From positions 62,001-126,000 of the forward strand of contig NZ_LMKV01000003.1 in assembly GCF_001421665.1 (NCBI RefSeq): a stretch of DNA of 64,000 nucleotides. The letters run 5' to 3'. The notes under the pieces are model-generated. The model was not told the origin of the DNA. It worked only from the letters and a program-made list of their open reading frames with translations, and searched no databases. This document shows, in pieces, positions 33,812 to 42,330 of the stretch (the stretch's first letter is position 1; each line of letters starts with the position of its first letter). This DNA comes from Sphingobium sp. Leaf26. GTDB lineage: Bacteria; Pseudomonadota; Alphaproteobacteria; Sphingomonadales; Sphingomonadaceae. The translations under genes and the position numbers were made by a program.

Positions 33812-34309
33812 TCAGCGCGTTATAATCAGCGAATCCGGCCGCTTGCGCGGTACCCACTCGCCACGGCCAGGGAAATTCTTCAGCACCTCGCCGTCCCACA
33901 GCCGCACGGTGCGGCGATGGAAGCGCCACTGGCCGTCCGCGCCCTTCACGGCATGATCGTCATACCAGCCGGCGAAGCGCAGCAGGTAAGGCGGCTCGCC
34001 CTCGCACTCCGTCACGAATGCGAAGCCGCGCATCTTGCAACTGCCATCGTCCTGCGCCCTATATTGAACCTGCGTTACATGGTGCTGACGCCCCGGAAAG
34101 CCCGGCGCATTGCGGTAATGTTCGGCGATGCCGCGAATCCCCTCATGCCCTTCCCAGATGTCGGGATCGTCGAACACCTCCTCCACCATGCGCGCGTCCG
34201 GCGTGAAGCAGGCGACCAGCCCGTCCACATCACCGGTATCGAGCGCCCAGCTATAGGCGGCGATCAGGTCTTGCAGCGCGATCCTGTCCTCGATCGGAAG
34301 GGAAGGCAT
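33812..34309 (-). CDS. NTF2/SnoaL_4-like protein, candidate cofactor-free lyase
   Basis: Protein of 165 residues with a clear SnoaL_4 pattern: IEDRIALQDLIAAYSWALDTGDVDGLVACFTPDARM, WEGHEGIRGIAEHYRN, HHVTQVQYRAQ, and a C-terminal WRFHRRTVRLWDGEVLKNFPG. Sphingomonad lignin-dimer lyases that remove the gamma carbon as formaldehyde (LdpA-type) belong to this superfamily. The gene is divergent from an oxidoreductase operon across a motif A site and shares that motif with the lignostilbene dioxygenase. It is therefore my best candidate in the window for such a lyase. Dehydratase or isomerase activity remains possible. ATG at 34309 follows AAAAGGAGAG. Confidence 0.8.
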   Translation of the reverse strand: MPSLPIEDRIALQDLIAAYSWALDTGDVDGLVACFTPDARMVEEVFDDPDIWEGHEGIRGIAEHYRNAPGFPGRQHHVTQVQYRAQDDGSCKMRGFAFVTECEGEPPYLLRFAGWYDDHAVKGADGQWRFHRRTVRLWDGEVLKNFPGRGEWVPRKRPDSLIITR

Positions 34310-34348
34310 GATAGTCACTCTCCTTTTATCTATGGCTTGACGCAATAA

Positions 34349-34360
34349 TAACATTCGTTA
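34349..34360. promoter_or_regulatory. Motif A operator, site 4
   Basis: TAACATTCGTTA (one arm mismatch) between the divergent NTF2-like gene (start 34309) and the NmrA-like gene (start 34406). Confidence 0.6.
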
Positions 34361-34405
34361 CGATTATCTGCAACAAGACGACAGATCATGCAAGCGAGAG
34401 GACGC

Positions 34406-35320
34406 ATGGGGAAGATCATCATTTCAGGCGCTTCGGGTTCGTTCGGCCGGGCGGCGGCGCAACTGCTGCTGGAAAAGGTCGCACCGCACGATGCGATATT
34501 GCTGACCCGCACACCGGCCAAGCTGGCCGATCTCGCCGCACGCGGCGCCGATGTCCGCTTCGCCGATTTCGACGACCCTGCCAGCCTGCCCGACGCGATG
34601 GCCGGAGGCGAAAGGATGCTGCTGATCAGCACCGCGCGCGTCGGCACCCGCGTCGGCCAGCATCGCCATGCGGTGGAAGCGGCGGTCGCGGCTGGCGTGA
34701 AACATATCGTCTACACCTCGATCATCGCCGCCGACGCACCCGGCAATCCGGCGATCGTCAAGAACGACCATCGCGCGACGGAGGAGATCATCGAAGCCTC
34801 CGGCGCGGCCTGGACCCATTTGCGCGACAGCCAATATGCCGAGGCGATCGCCGGGCCGATGACGATCCCCGCGCTGATGATGGGCGGCAAGCCCGACAAT
34901 TGCGGCGACGGCCCGGTGGCTTTCGTCAGCCGCGACGATTGTGTCGCGACGGCCGTGGGCGTGCTGACCCAGCCGGGGCATGAGAATAAAGCCTATGTGC
35001 TGACCGGCCCCGACCTCATCACCATTCCGCAGGCGATGGCGATGGCCAGCGAAATAGCCGGCAAGCCGATCGTGGTCGATGCGGTCGATGACGAAGCGAT
35101 GTTCGCCTATTTCGATGCGCTCGGCGCGCCGCGTCACGCCTCCGATATCATCCCCGAAGGGCCGATCCCCTGGTCCAGCGTCGATATGGTGACATTCGGC
35201 CAGTCGATCCGCGAAGGCTATTTTGCGGAAAAGACCGACTGGGTGGAAAAGATCACGGGCCGCAAACCCAGGAGCCTGCGCCACGTGATGCTGGCGCACA
35301 AGGAAAGCTGGCCCCTGTGA
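34406..35320 (+). CDS. NmrA-like NAD(P)-binding oxidoreductase (atypical SDR)
   Basis: Protein of 304 residues with the N-terminal dinucleotide motif IIISGASGSFGRAAAQ and an extended NmrA/QorB-like domain (LLTRTPAKLADLAARGADVRFADFDDP, KHIVYTSIIAAD, LTGPDLITIPQAMAMASEIAGK, given in pieces). QorB-type members reduce quinones and pinoresinol reductase-type members act on lignans. The C-terminal part past residue 230 is not diagnostic. It is the first gene of an operon with the PQQ dehydrogenase (1-base overlap) and GMC oxidoreductase, behind a motif A site. Reduction of a quinone-like or lignan-like intermediate is a reasonable guess. Confidence 0.82.
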   Translation: MGKIIISGASGSFGRAAAQLLLEKVAPHDAILLTRTPAKLADLAARGADVRFADFDDPASLPDAMAGGERMLLISTARVGTRVGQHRHAVEAAVAAGVKHIVYTSIIAADAPGNPAIVKNDHRATEEIIEASGAAWTHLRDSQYAEAIAGPMTIPALMMGGKPDNCGDGPVAFVSRDDCVATAVGVLTQPGHENKAYVLTGPDLITIPQAMAMASEIAGKPIVVDAVDDEAMFAYFDALGAPRHASDIIPEGPIPWSSVDMVTFGQSIREGYFAEKTDWVEKITGRKPRSLRHVMLAHKESWPL

Positions 35321-37518
35321 TGAACAGCATGAAAAAGCCGCTGCTTATATTGGCTGGCCTGCTGGCGCTTTCGTCCTGCACCGGTCGCGGACCCGGCGGC
35401 GCCAGCGGCGCCGGCGACGACTGGCCCTATACTGGCGGCGACGTCTGGGGCAGCCATCATTCGCACCTGACCGATATCGACAAAGGCAATGTCGGCAAGC
35501 TCGGCCTCGCCTGGTCCTATGATCTCAACACCAACCGCGTGCAGGAAGCGACGCCGGTGGTGGTCGATGGCGTCATGTATACCAGTGGCAATCTCGGCCG
35601 CGTCTATGCGCTCGACGCGGCGACCGGCAAGCCGCTCTGGACCTTCGAGCCGGAGGTGGACATGCAGGCGAACCGATCCGCCTGCTGCGATCAGGCCAAT
35701 CGCGGCGTCGCGGTCGCCAATGGCAAGGTGATGGTCGGCGCGCTCGACGGCATGCTCTACGCGCTTGACGCGAAGAGCGGGAAAATCCTCTGGAAAGTCG
35801 ACACGGTGGTCGATCACAGCCGCGGCTATACGAGTACCGGCGCGCCCGAAGTGGCGGGCGACCTCGTCATCATCGGCAATGCCGGCGCGGAATATGACAC
35901 GCGCGGTTACGTGACCGCCTATCGCATCGCCGATGGCGGGCAGGCCTGGCGCTTCTTCACCGTGCCACACGACCCGGCCAAGGGACCGCAGGAGGACAAG
36001 GCGCTCGACGCCGCGCTCAAGACCTGGGACGCCAGGAGCCGGTGGGACATTGGCGGCGGCGGTACCGTCTGGGACGCGATCAATTACGATCCCAAGTTCG
36101 GCACTGTCTATATCGGCGTCGGCAATGGCGGCCCCTATTCCATCGCCACCCGATCGCCCAAGGGCGGCACCAACCTCTATCTTTCCTCCATCGTCGCGCT
36201 GGATGCCAAAAGCGGCGCGGTGAAATGGCATTATCAGGAAACGCCCGGCGATAGCTGGGACTTCACCGCCACCCAGCCGATGGTGCTGACGCAGATGGAG
36301 GTGGACGGTACGGTCCGCCCGGTCATCCTCCATTCGCCCAAGAACGGCTATCTGTTCGTGCTGGACCGCGAGACCGGCAAGCCGCTGCGCGTCAATCCGC
36401 TGGTACGGACCAACTGGACCACGGGGTTCGACAAGAATGGCGCGCCGCAGATGACGCCGGAGCGGACCGATTTCTGGAACGGCCCGCGCCTCATCTTCCC
36501 GGCGTCCGCGGGCGCGCGCAACTGGTATCCGGCGGCCTATGATGCGGAACGCAAAAGCTATTACGCCCATGTGCTGGACATGGGGAACCTCATGTTCACC
36601 GTGCCCCCCGGCACGCCTGCGGAAGCGAGGCGACCCAAGGCGCTCAACGTCCAGACGACCCTGATCTTCACGCCGCAATTGCAGGCCGTGTTGCCGACCC
36701 TGCCGCCCGCGATCCGCGAACAGGTGGAAAAGCTGCCCGAAATGCAGTGGGTCAAGGACAAGCCCTATAGCAGCGAGTTGCGCGCCATCGACCCGCTGAC
36801 CGGTAAGGCGCGCTGGTCGGTCCCGACCGAGGGCTGGCAGGACCGGATGGGCATGCTGTCGACCGCATCCGGCCTGATCGTCCATGGCACGATCGGCGGC
36901 AAGCTGATCGTCCGCGACGCCGACACCGGCAAGCTGATCAAGGAAATCGACACCGGCAGTTCGATCATGGCCGCGCCCATGACCTACCGTGTGAAGGGCG
37001 TGCAATATATCGCGGTTGCGGCCGGCTTCGGCGGGGGTGGTTGGGGCTATGTGCCGCGTTACTCCGCCGCCTATCGCAATGGCAACGCCAACCGCATCCT
37101 GGTGTTCAGGCTGGATGGCGGCCCGGTGCCGCAGCCGACCGCGCTGCCACCGCTCGAACCGGCCGAAGCGCCCCCCGCGCAGAAGCCCGGCGTGACGCCC
37201 GCGATGATCGCCAGGGGTCAGGGGCTGTTCTTCCAGAATTGCGCCATCTGCCACAGCAACCAGTTGCGCTCCACCGCGCCGGACCTGCGCCGGATGCAGC
37301 CGGGCACGCATGATGTGTTCAACCAGATCGTGCGCGAAGGGCTGCTGCTTCCCAATGGCATGCCCCGCTGGGACGATTTGCTGAGCGTCGATGATGTGGA
37401 CGCGCTCCACGCCTGGCTGATCGCCGAGCAGGGACCGCTGCGAGAGCGGGAATTGAAGCTGAAGGCGGCGGGCCAGCCGCTCGACGCGCCCAGCGCCGCC
37501 ATCATGTCCAACTTCTAG
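35320..37518 (+). CDS. PQQ-dependent quinohemoprotein alcohol dehydrogenase
   Basis: Protein of 732 residues. A lipoprotein signal ends at Cys20 (LALSSC). An eight-bladed propeller follows, with the vicinal Cys122-Cys123 (SACCDQANRG) that forms the disulfide next to PQQ, repeated W motifs (SGKILWKVD, GAVKWHYQ) and GDSWDFTATQP. The C-terminal cytochrome c domain has the heme site Cys641-x2-Cys644-His645 (CAICHS) and NGMPRWDD as Met-ligand region. It oxidises primary or secondary alcohols in the periplasm and passes electrons to the respiratory chain. Context points to an alcohol of a lignin-derived compound. PQQ synthesis genes are not in the window. Confidence 0.92.
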   Translation: MNSMKKPLLILAGLLALSSCTGRGPGGASGAGDDWPYTGGDVWGSHHSHLTDIDKGNVGKLGLAWSYDLNTNRVQEATPVVVDGVMYTSGNLGRVYALDAATGKPLWTFEPEVDMQANRSACCDQANRGVAVANGKVMVGALDGMLYALDAKSGKILWKVDTVVDHSRGYTSTGAPEVAGDLVIIGNAGAEYDTRGYVTAYRIADGGQAWRFFTVPHDPAKGPQEDKALDAALKTWDARSRWDIGGGGTVWDAINYDPKFGTVYIGVGNGGPYSIATRSPKGGTNLYLSSIVALDAKSGAVKWHYQETPGDSWDFTATQPMVLTQMEVDGTVRPVILHSPKNGYLFVLDRETGKPLRVNPLVRTNWTTGFDKNGAPQMTPERTDFWNGPRLIFPASAGARNWYPAAYDAERKSYYAHVLDMGNLMFTVPPGTPAEARRPKALNVQTTLIFTPQLQAVLPTLPPAIREQVEKLPEMQWVKDKPYSSELRAIDPLTGKARWSVPTEGWQDRMGMLSTASGLIVHGTIGGKLIVRDADTGKLIKEIDTGSSIMAAPMTYRVKGVQYIAVAAGFGGGGWGYVPRYSAAYRNGNANRILVFRLDGGPVPQPTALPPLEPAEAPPAQKPGVTPAMIARGQGLFFQNCAICHSNQLRSTAPDLRRMQPGTHDVFNQIVREGLLLPNGMPRWDDLLSVDDVDALHAWLIAEQGPLRERELKLKAAGQPLDAPSAAIMSNF

Positions 37519-37526
37519 GAATAGCT

Positions 37527-39134
37527 ATGGAAGATACCGACATCATCGTCGTGGGCGGCGGATCGGCCGGGTCTGCGATGACCGGGCGGCTGGCCGAAGC
37601 AGGTCTCTCCGTCACCCTGATCGAGGCGGGCGGGACCGACCGGCACATGCGGTCGCGCATCCCGGCCTTGACCAGCGCCATCGTGCAGAACCCGGCCTAT
37701 GACTGGTGCTATCAGGCCGAACCGGACCCGTCGCTGGGCGGCCGGGCGGACATCTGGCCGGCGGGCAGGATGCTGGGCGGGGGCAGTGCGCTCAACGGCA
37801 TGATGTTCATACGCGGCCATCGCTGGGACTATGACGAATGGGCGCGGCAGGGGGCTGCGGGATGGGACTATGATGCGGTCCTGCCCTATTTCCGACGCAT
37901 GGAGGATAATGAACGCGGCGCCGACACATGGCGCGGCACAGGCGGCCCGATCGCGGTGTCGGAAGGGCGCGCCCGCTATCCGATCACCGACCAGTGGATC
38001 GCGGCGGCGCAGGCGGCGGGCATCCCCCGATCACCGGACCTGAACGGCGAACAGGCCGAAGGCGTCGATTATGTGCAGGTGTCGCAGCGCAACGGCGAAC
38101 GTTGCTCCGCAGCGGGTGGCTATCTCCACGAACGGCGCGGCGGGAAGGCCCCCACGGTCCTGCTGGAAGCGCAACTGCTGCGCCTCAGAATCGAAGATGG
38201 CCGCGCGGTCGGCATCGTCTATTGGCAGGATGGCGTCGAAAAGACGCTGCTGGCTCGTCATGGCGTGGTGCTGAGCGCCGGGTCGATGAACACGCCGCGG
38301 CTGCTGATGCTGTCGGGCATCGGCCCGGCCGATCATCTGCGTACCCATGGCATCGCCGTGGTCCGCGACCTGCCCGGCGTCGGCGCCAATCTTCAGGATC
38401 ATGTCGGCACCCATGTGGTGAACGAAGTCGATGCGCGGACGCTCAACAGCGATGCGCAGGGGCTACGCGGGGCATGGCAGGTTTTGCGCTACGCCCTCGC
38501 CCGGCGCGGCGCGTTGACCACGGCGATCGGTCACGCGCAGGCCTTCGTAAAGAGCCGGGCGGATCTGCCCGCACCGAATCTCCAGATCAGCTTTGCCGCC
38601 TTCGCCTTCGATTTCGATGAGCAGGGTCGGCTGATGCTGCGCAAGACGCCGTCCGTTTCCACTTTGGTCGGCCTGATGCGGCCCAGCCATCGCGGGCGGA
38701 TCAGTCTGCGCTCCGCCGATCCGTTCGCGCCACCGAAGATCGAGCATCGCCAGCTCGGCAGCGATGACGATATCGACCAGATCGTAGAGGGGATCGGCAT
38801 TGCCCGCGCGATCCTGAATGAGACAGCGATCGGGACACATATAAAAAGCGAATTGCGTCCCGGCGCGGCGTTGACCGATCCGGATCAGTTGCGCGCCTAT
38901 GTCCGCATGGCGTCGATCCCGCTCTATCATCCGGTCGGGACGGCGAAGATGGGCCGGGCGGACGATGCGCAGGCGGTGGTGGACGCCGATCTCGCCGTCA
39001 TCGGCATCGACGGGCTGTGGGTGGCGGACGCTTCCGTCATGCCGACCCTGCCGGCGGGGAACACCAATGCCACCGCCATCATGATCGGCGACAAGGGCGC
39101 AGACCATGTGCTGAAAAAGCTGCGCCGTAACTGA
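37527..39134 (+). CDS. GMC-family FAD oxidoreductase
   Basis: Enzyme of 535 residues with the FAD motif IIVVGGGSAGSAMTGRL near the N-terminus, the GMC signature GRMLGGGSALNGMMFIRGH and the second signature GSMNTPRLLMLSGIGP. The C-terminal HPVGTAKMG...GLWVADASVMPTLPAGNTNA holds the catalytic His region. It oxidises an alcohol to an aldehyde with a flavin. In SYK-6 a GMC oxidoreductase, HpvZ, oxidises beta-hydroxypropiovanillone made from beta-aryl ethers. With LigF/LigG in this window, this gene is a candidate for that step, by analogy only. It follows the PQQ dehydrogenase by 8 bases. Confidence 0.9.
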   Translation: MEDTDIIVVGGGSAGSAMTGRLAEAGLSVTLIEAGGTDRHMRSRIPALTSAIVQNPAYDWCYQAEPDPSLGGRADIWPAGRMLGGGSALNGMMFIRGHRWDYDEWARQGAAGWDYDAVLPYFRRMEDNERGADTWRGTGGPIAVSEGRARYPITDQWIAAAQAAGIPRSPDLNGEQAEGVDYVQVSQRNGERCSAAGGYLHERRGGKAPTVLLEAQLLRLRIEDGRAVGIVYWQDGVEKTLLARHGVVLSAGSMNTPRLLMLSGIGPADHLRTHGIAVVRDLPGVGANLQDHVGTHVVNEVDARTLNSDAQGLRGAWQVLRYALARRGALTTAIGHAQAFVKSRADLPAPNLQISFAAFAFDFDEQGRLMLRKTPSVSTLVGLMRPSHRGRISLRSADPFAPPKIEHRQLGSDDDIDQIVEGIGIARAILNETAIGTHIKSELRPGAALTDPDQLRAYVRMASIPLYHPVGTAKMGRADDAQAVVDADLAVIGIDGLWVADASVMPTLPAGNTNATAIMIGDKGADHVLKKLRRN

Positions 39135-39174
39135 GGCGCTGGCGGCGGGCCGGCGGCTTTGCCACAAGGCGGTC

Positions 39175-39738
39175 ATGAAACTGAGTCGTGACGCGATTGT
39201 CGATGAAGCGATCGCCCTGTTGCAGGAAGAGGGGCTGGAGGCGGTATCGCTGCGCAATGTCGCGGCCCGGCTCGACGCGAAGGCGCCCTCGCTCGCCCGT
39301 CATGTCGGCGACAAGCAGAATCTGCTCGCGTTGATGTCGACCAGGCTGTTTTTCGAGGCGCTGGATGATGTTGTGCCGGGCGGGCCGTGGACGGACTGGA
39401 TGGTTCGTTTCGGTCAGGCGCTCTGGCGCAAGCAGCGCTCGACCCGCGATGCCGCCATGCTGATCGCGGCTGCGCCGGCCTATGTCGGTTCGATCGGGGC
39501 GATCGAGGCGCGGCTGGCTGCGCAGATGGCTGCAACCGGGCTGGCGCCGGCGCGTGGCATGCTGATCCAGTCGGCGGTACAGGCGCTGGTGACGGGCTGG
39601 ACGGGCTTTGCGACCGGGCCGCAGGGGGAGGACATCGCCCGTCTGGTCGCGATAGATGCCGCCATGGACAGCAGCCTGCGCGCGCTGGTCCATGGTTTCG
39701 CGGACGATGGGCTGGACCCGGCCGACATGGCGCGATAA
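39175..39738 (+). CDS. TetR-family regulator
   Basis: Regulator of 187 residues. The helix-turn-helix is in residues 5-50 (RDAIVDEAIALLQEEGLEAVSLRNVAARLDAKAPSLARHVGDK, in pieces), followed by a TetR_C-like domain with LWRKQRSTRDAAMLIAAAPAY. It comes 40 bases after the GMC gene and just before the first cobalamin riboswitch, so it belongs to the oxidoreductase operon. Its position makes it a candidate binder of the motif A palindromes, which have a form common for TetR dimers. No palindrome is visible directly before its own start. The effector is unknown. Confidence 0.85.
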   Translation: MKLSRDAIVDEAIALLQEEGLEAVSLRNVAARLDAKAPSLARHVGDKQNLLALMSTRLFFEALDDVVPGGPWTDWMVRFGQALWRKQRSTRDAAMLIAAAPAYVGSIGAIEARLAAQMAATGLAPARGMLIQSAVQALVTGWTGFATGPQGEDIARLVAIDAAMDSSLRALVHGFADDGLDPADMAR

Positions 39739-39761
39739 GTCCGGCGGCGAAGGCTGTGCCT

Positions 39762-39952
39762 TCGACCGCGTCGGTGCCCGCAAGGGCTTGAAAGGGAATA
39801 TGGTGCGGCCGCCAACGGCCCAATCCATGGCTGTCCCTGCAACTGTGAGCGGCGAGCCACCGGGCCATCATGCCATTGGGAGCGATCCTGAGAAGGCGGT
39901 CCGGCCGGCGACGACCCGCAAGCCAGGAGACCTGCCGGCGCGGGTCGCTCTT
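39762..39952 (+). ncRNA. Cobalamin riboswitch 1 (upstream of cobO-cobB)
   Basis: Conserved core elements are present in order: GCCACTG-like region GTGCCCGCAAGGGC, AAAGGGAA, CCCTGCAACTGTGAGCGGCGAG (in parts), and the B12 box AGCCAGGAGACCTGCC at 39921-39936. The ends CGACCGCG... and ...CGCGGGTCG can form the closing stem. It should reduce expression of cobO and cobB when adenosylcobalamin is plentiful. The 100 bases to cobO contain further GC-rich hairpins that can be the expression platform. Confidence 0.93.
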
Positions 39953-40058
39953 GCCCCGGCCCAGGGACTGGCCCGGACACGGTTCTTCCGTTCGAGCGAC
40001 ATGCAAAGCGGCGTCGCGGCCATCCCGGCCGCGCGCCCTGTCGACGGGAGCAAGGCAG

Positions 40059-40670
40059 ATGGAAGAGCAGGATCGGATCAACGCCCGGCATAATGAGAAG
40101 GCCCGCAAGCGGCAGGCCTTCATGCAGGCCAAGATTGCCCAAAAGACGGACGAGAAGGGACTGCTGATCGTTCATACCGGCAAGGGGAAGGGCAAATCGA
40201 CCGCCGCCTTCGGCCTCGTCTGCCGGGCGCTCGGCCATGGCATGAAGGTGGGCATCGTCCAGTTCATCAAGGGTGGCTGGGCGACGGGGGAAAAGGCGGT
40301 CTATGCCGCCTTTCCCGATCAGGTCGATCATCGGGTGATGGGCGAAGGCTTCACCTGGGACACGCAGGATCGCGCCCGCGACATCGCCTGGGCGCAGGCC
40401 GGCTGGGCGGAGGTGCAGCGCATGATCGCCGACCCCGGCTATGCCATGGTGGTGGCGGACGAACTCAATATCGTGCTGCGCTACAATTATCTGGCGGTCG
40501 ATGATGTCGTCGCCGGGCTGATGGATCGCGATCCGATGAAACATGTCGTCGTGACCGGCCGCAACGCGCCCGACGCACTGATTGAGGCGGCCGATCTGGT
40601 GACCGACATGGTGCAGGTGAAGCATCATTTCCATGCCGGCATCAAGGCGCAGCGGGGCATCGAATTTTGA
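40059..40670 (+). CDS. cobO: Cob(I)alamin adenosyltransferase
   Basis: CobO/BtuR-type protein of 203 residues. It has the P-loop TGKGKGKST at residues 40-48, IVQFIKGGW, the block EVQRMIADPGYAMVVADELN and the C-terminal VKHHFHAGIKAQRGIEF typical of CobO. It adds the adenosyl group from ATP to the corrinoid. I chose the ATG at 40059 (MEEQDRINARH) because it matches the usual CobO start; a longer frame reads back through the riboswitch. It is the first gene after riboswitch 1 and overlaps cobB. Confidence 0.95.
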   Translation: MEEQDRINARHNEKARKRQAFMQAKIAQKTDEKGLLIVHTGKGKGKSTAAFGLVCRALGHGMKVGIVQFIKGGWATGEKAVYAAFPDQVDHRVMGEGFTWDTQDRARDIAWAQAGWAEVQRMIADPGYAMVVADELNIVLRYNYLAVDDVVAGLMDRDPMKHVVVTGRNAPDALIEAADLVTDMVQVKHHFHAGIKAQRGIEF

Positions 40671-41974
40671 CGGCGGCGCTGGGGCGCGGCCTGATCGTCG
40701 GCGCCCCGGCATCGGGTGCGGGCAAGACGATGGTGACGATCGGACTGCAACGCGCCTTTCGCGATCGGGGCCTTATCGTACAGGGCGCAAAATGCGGGCC
40801 GGACTATATCGACCCGGCCTTTCATGCGGCGGCGACCGGGCGGCCCTCGATCAATCTGGACGGCTTCGCCATGGCCCCGGCGATGCTGGGCGGACTGGCC
40901 GCGCATGTCGCATCAACTGTCCAACTCGTTGTCGCAGAAGGCGCGATGGGCCTCTATGACGGCGCGCGGGCGCGGGACCGGTCGGGCGCATCCGCAGACG
41001 TCGCGCACCTGCTCGGCTGGCCGATGCTGCTGATCGTCGATGCCCGCGCCGCCGCGCAGACGGTGGCGGCAGTGGCCCATGGCTGTGCGACCTTTCCCGG
41101 CGCGCCCGCCATTGCCGGGGTGATCGCCAACCGCGTGGCCAGCCCGCGCCATCGGCAGATGGTGCAGGATGGCTTTGCCCGCATTGGCCTGCCCTTGCTT
41201 GGCGCGATCTCGACCGATGAAGGGTTCGCCATGCCGTCCCGTCATCTGGGCCTGATACAGGCCGGCGAGACGGACGGGCTGGAATCGCGGATCCGCGCAA
41301 TTGCGGAGGGGGTGGCGGCACAATGCGATCTGGATGCGATCTTCGCGGCCGCCGGCGTGACGGAGAATCGGCCAGCGTTGCAACCCGGCATCCGGCCGCC
41401 GGGGCAGCGGATCGCCATAGCCCGCGATGCGGCCTTCAGCTTCTTCTATCCCCATATGGCGCATTGGTGGCGGTCGGCCGGGGCGGAACTGCAATTCTTT
41501 TCCCCGCTGGCGGACGAAGCCCCGCCTGCCGATTGCGATGCCTGCTGGCTGCCGGGTGGCTATCCCGAACTCCATGCCGGGCGGATCGCCGCCAACCGGC
41601 GATTTCTGGATGGATTGCGTAGCTTCGCGCAGACCCGTCCGGTCCATGGCGAATGTGGTGGCTATATGGTGCTGGGTCGCGCGCTGGAGGATGGCGATGG
41701 CATAGTGCATGCCATGGCGGGCCTGCTGCCGCTGGAGACGAGCTTTGCCCGCCGGCGCATGACGTTGGGCTATCGTCGCGCGCGGCTGCGGCAGGATAGT
41801 CGTTTCGCTTGCGCCGGGCAGGAACTGCTGGGCCATGAATTCCACTATGCCAGCATCACCGCCAGCGGCGGCGAAGCGCTGGCCGACATGGCCGATGCGG
41901 AAGGGCAGGCGCTGCCGCCTGCGGGCCACCGGGCGGGCCATGTGACCGGGGGCTTCTTCCACTTGATTGCCTGA
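40667..41974 (+). CDS. cobB: Cobyrinic/hydrogenobyrinic acid a,c-diamide synthase
   Basis: Protein of 435 residues. The N-terminal ATP-binding domain has GAPASGAGKTM (12-22), GAKCGPDYIDPAFH and INLDGFAM. The C-terminal glutamine amidotransferase domain has nucleophile Cys330 in HGECGGYM and GHEFHYASI. It amidates the a and c side chains of the corrin ring with glutamine and ATP. It starts with TTG at 40667, overlapping the cobO stop (TTGA). The GPDYIDPAFH and NLDGFAM blocks favour CobB over cobyric acid synthase. CobQ, which should act later, is not in the window. Confidence 0.92.
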   Translation: MTAALGRGLIVGAPASGAGKTMVTIGLQRAFRDRGLIVQGAKCGPDYIDPAFHAAATGRPSINLDGFAMAPAMLGGLAAHVASTVQLVVAEGAMGLYDGARARDRSGASADVAHLLGWPMLLIVDARAAAQTVAAVAHGCATFPGAPAIAGVIANRVASPRHRQMVQDGFARIGLPLLGAISTDEGFAMPSRHLGLIQAGETDGLESRIRAIAEGVAAQCDLDAIFAAAGVTENRPALQPGIRPPGQRIAIARDAAFSFFYPHMAHWWRSAGAELQFFSPLADEAPPADCDACWLPGGYPELHAGRIAANRRFLDGLRSFAQTRPVHGECGGYMVLGRALEDGDGIVHAMAGLLPLETSFARRRMTLGYRRARLRQDSRFACAGQELLGHEFHYASITASGGEALADMADAEGQALPPAGHRAGHVTGGFFHLIA

Positions 41975-41992
41975 ACCAACTGGATTAGGGCG

Positions 41993-42170
41993 GCGATTGC
42001 GTCAGGTTCCCCGCAAGGGGATCAAAAGGGAACGGGGTTCAAGACCCCGGCTGCCCCTGCAACTGTGAGCGGCGAGCCATCGAGGCACAGGCCATTGGGA
42101 TCATGATCCCGAGAAGGCGCTTCGAAAACGGCATTGACCCGCAAGCCAGGAGACCTGCCTGTCGCGGTCG
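41993..42170 (+). ncRNA. Cobalamin riboswitch 2 (upstream of btuB and the cob operon)
   Basis: Same core as riboswitch 1: CCCCTGCAACTGTGAGCGGCGAG (in parts), GAGAAGGCGC and the B12 box AGCCAGGAGACCTGCC at 42144-42159. Closing arms CGATTGCGTCAGG and CCTGTCGCGGTCG pair well. It should control the BtuB receptor gene and the long operon behind it. It is about 160 bases before the btuB start. Confidence 0.94.
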
Positions 42171-42201
42171 TTCTTCGTCCGGACAGGGTGTGCCGGTCGA
42201 A

Positions 42202-42268
42202 CGAGGATATCCTCGCGCAACGACAAGCTGACCGTGCGGATTCGCGCGGTGGTGTTGTCGTGCGCGTC
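42202..42268 (+). promoter_or_regulatory. Hairpins between riboswitch 2 and btuB (probable expression platform)
   Basis: A perfect 14-bp palindrome CGAGGATATCCTCG (42202-42215) is followed by a long imperfect hairpin whose arms are CGCGCAACGACAA and TTGTCGTGCGCG. No T-run follows, so control may be on ribosome access or Rho rather than an intrinsic terminator. Confidence 0.5.
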
Positions 42269-42330
42269 TGCGTTCGTCATCGCTGTCGCGTCGCGTCCGC
42301 CCGGTCCTGTCAAAGACTGGGGGAATTATC

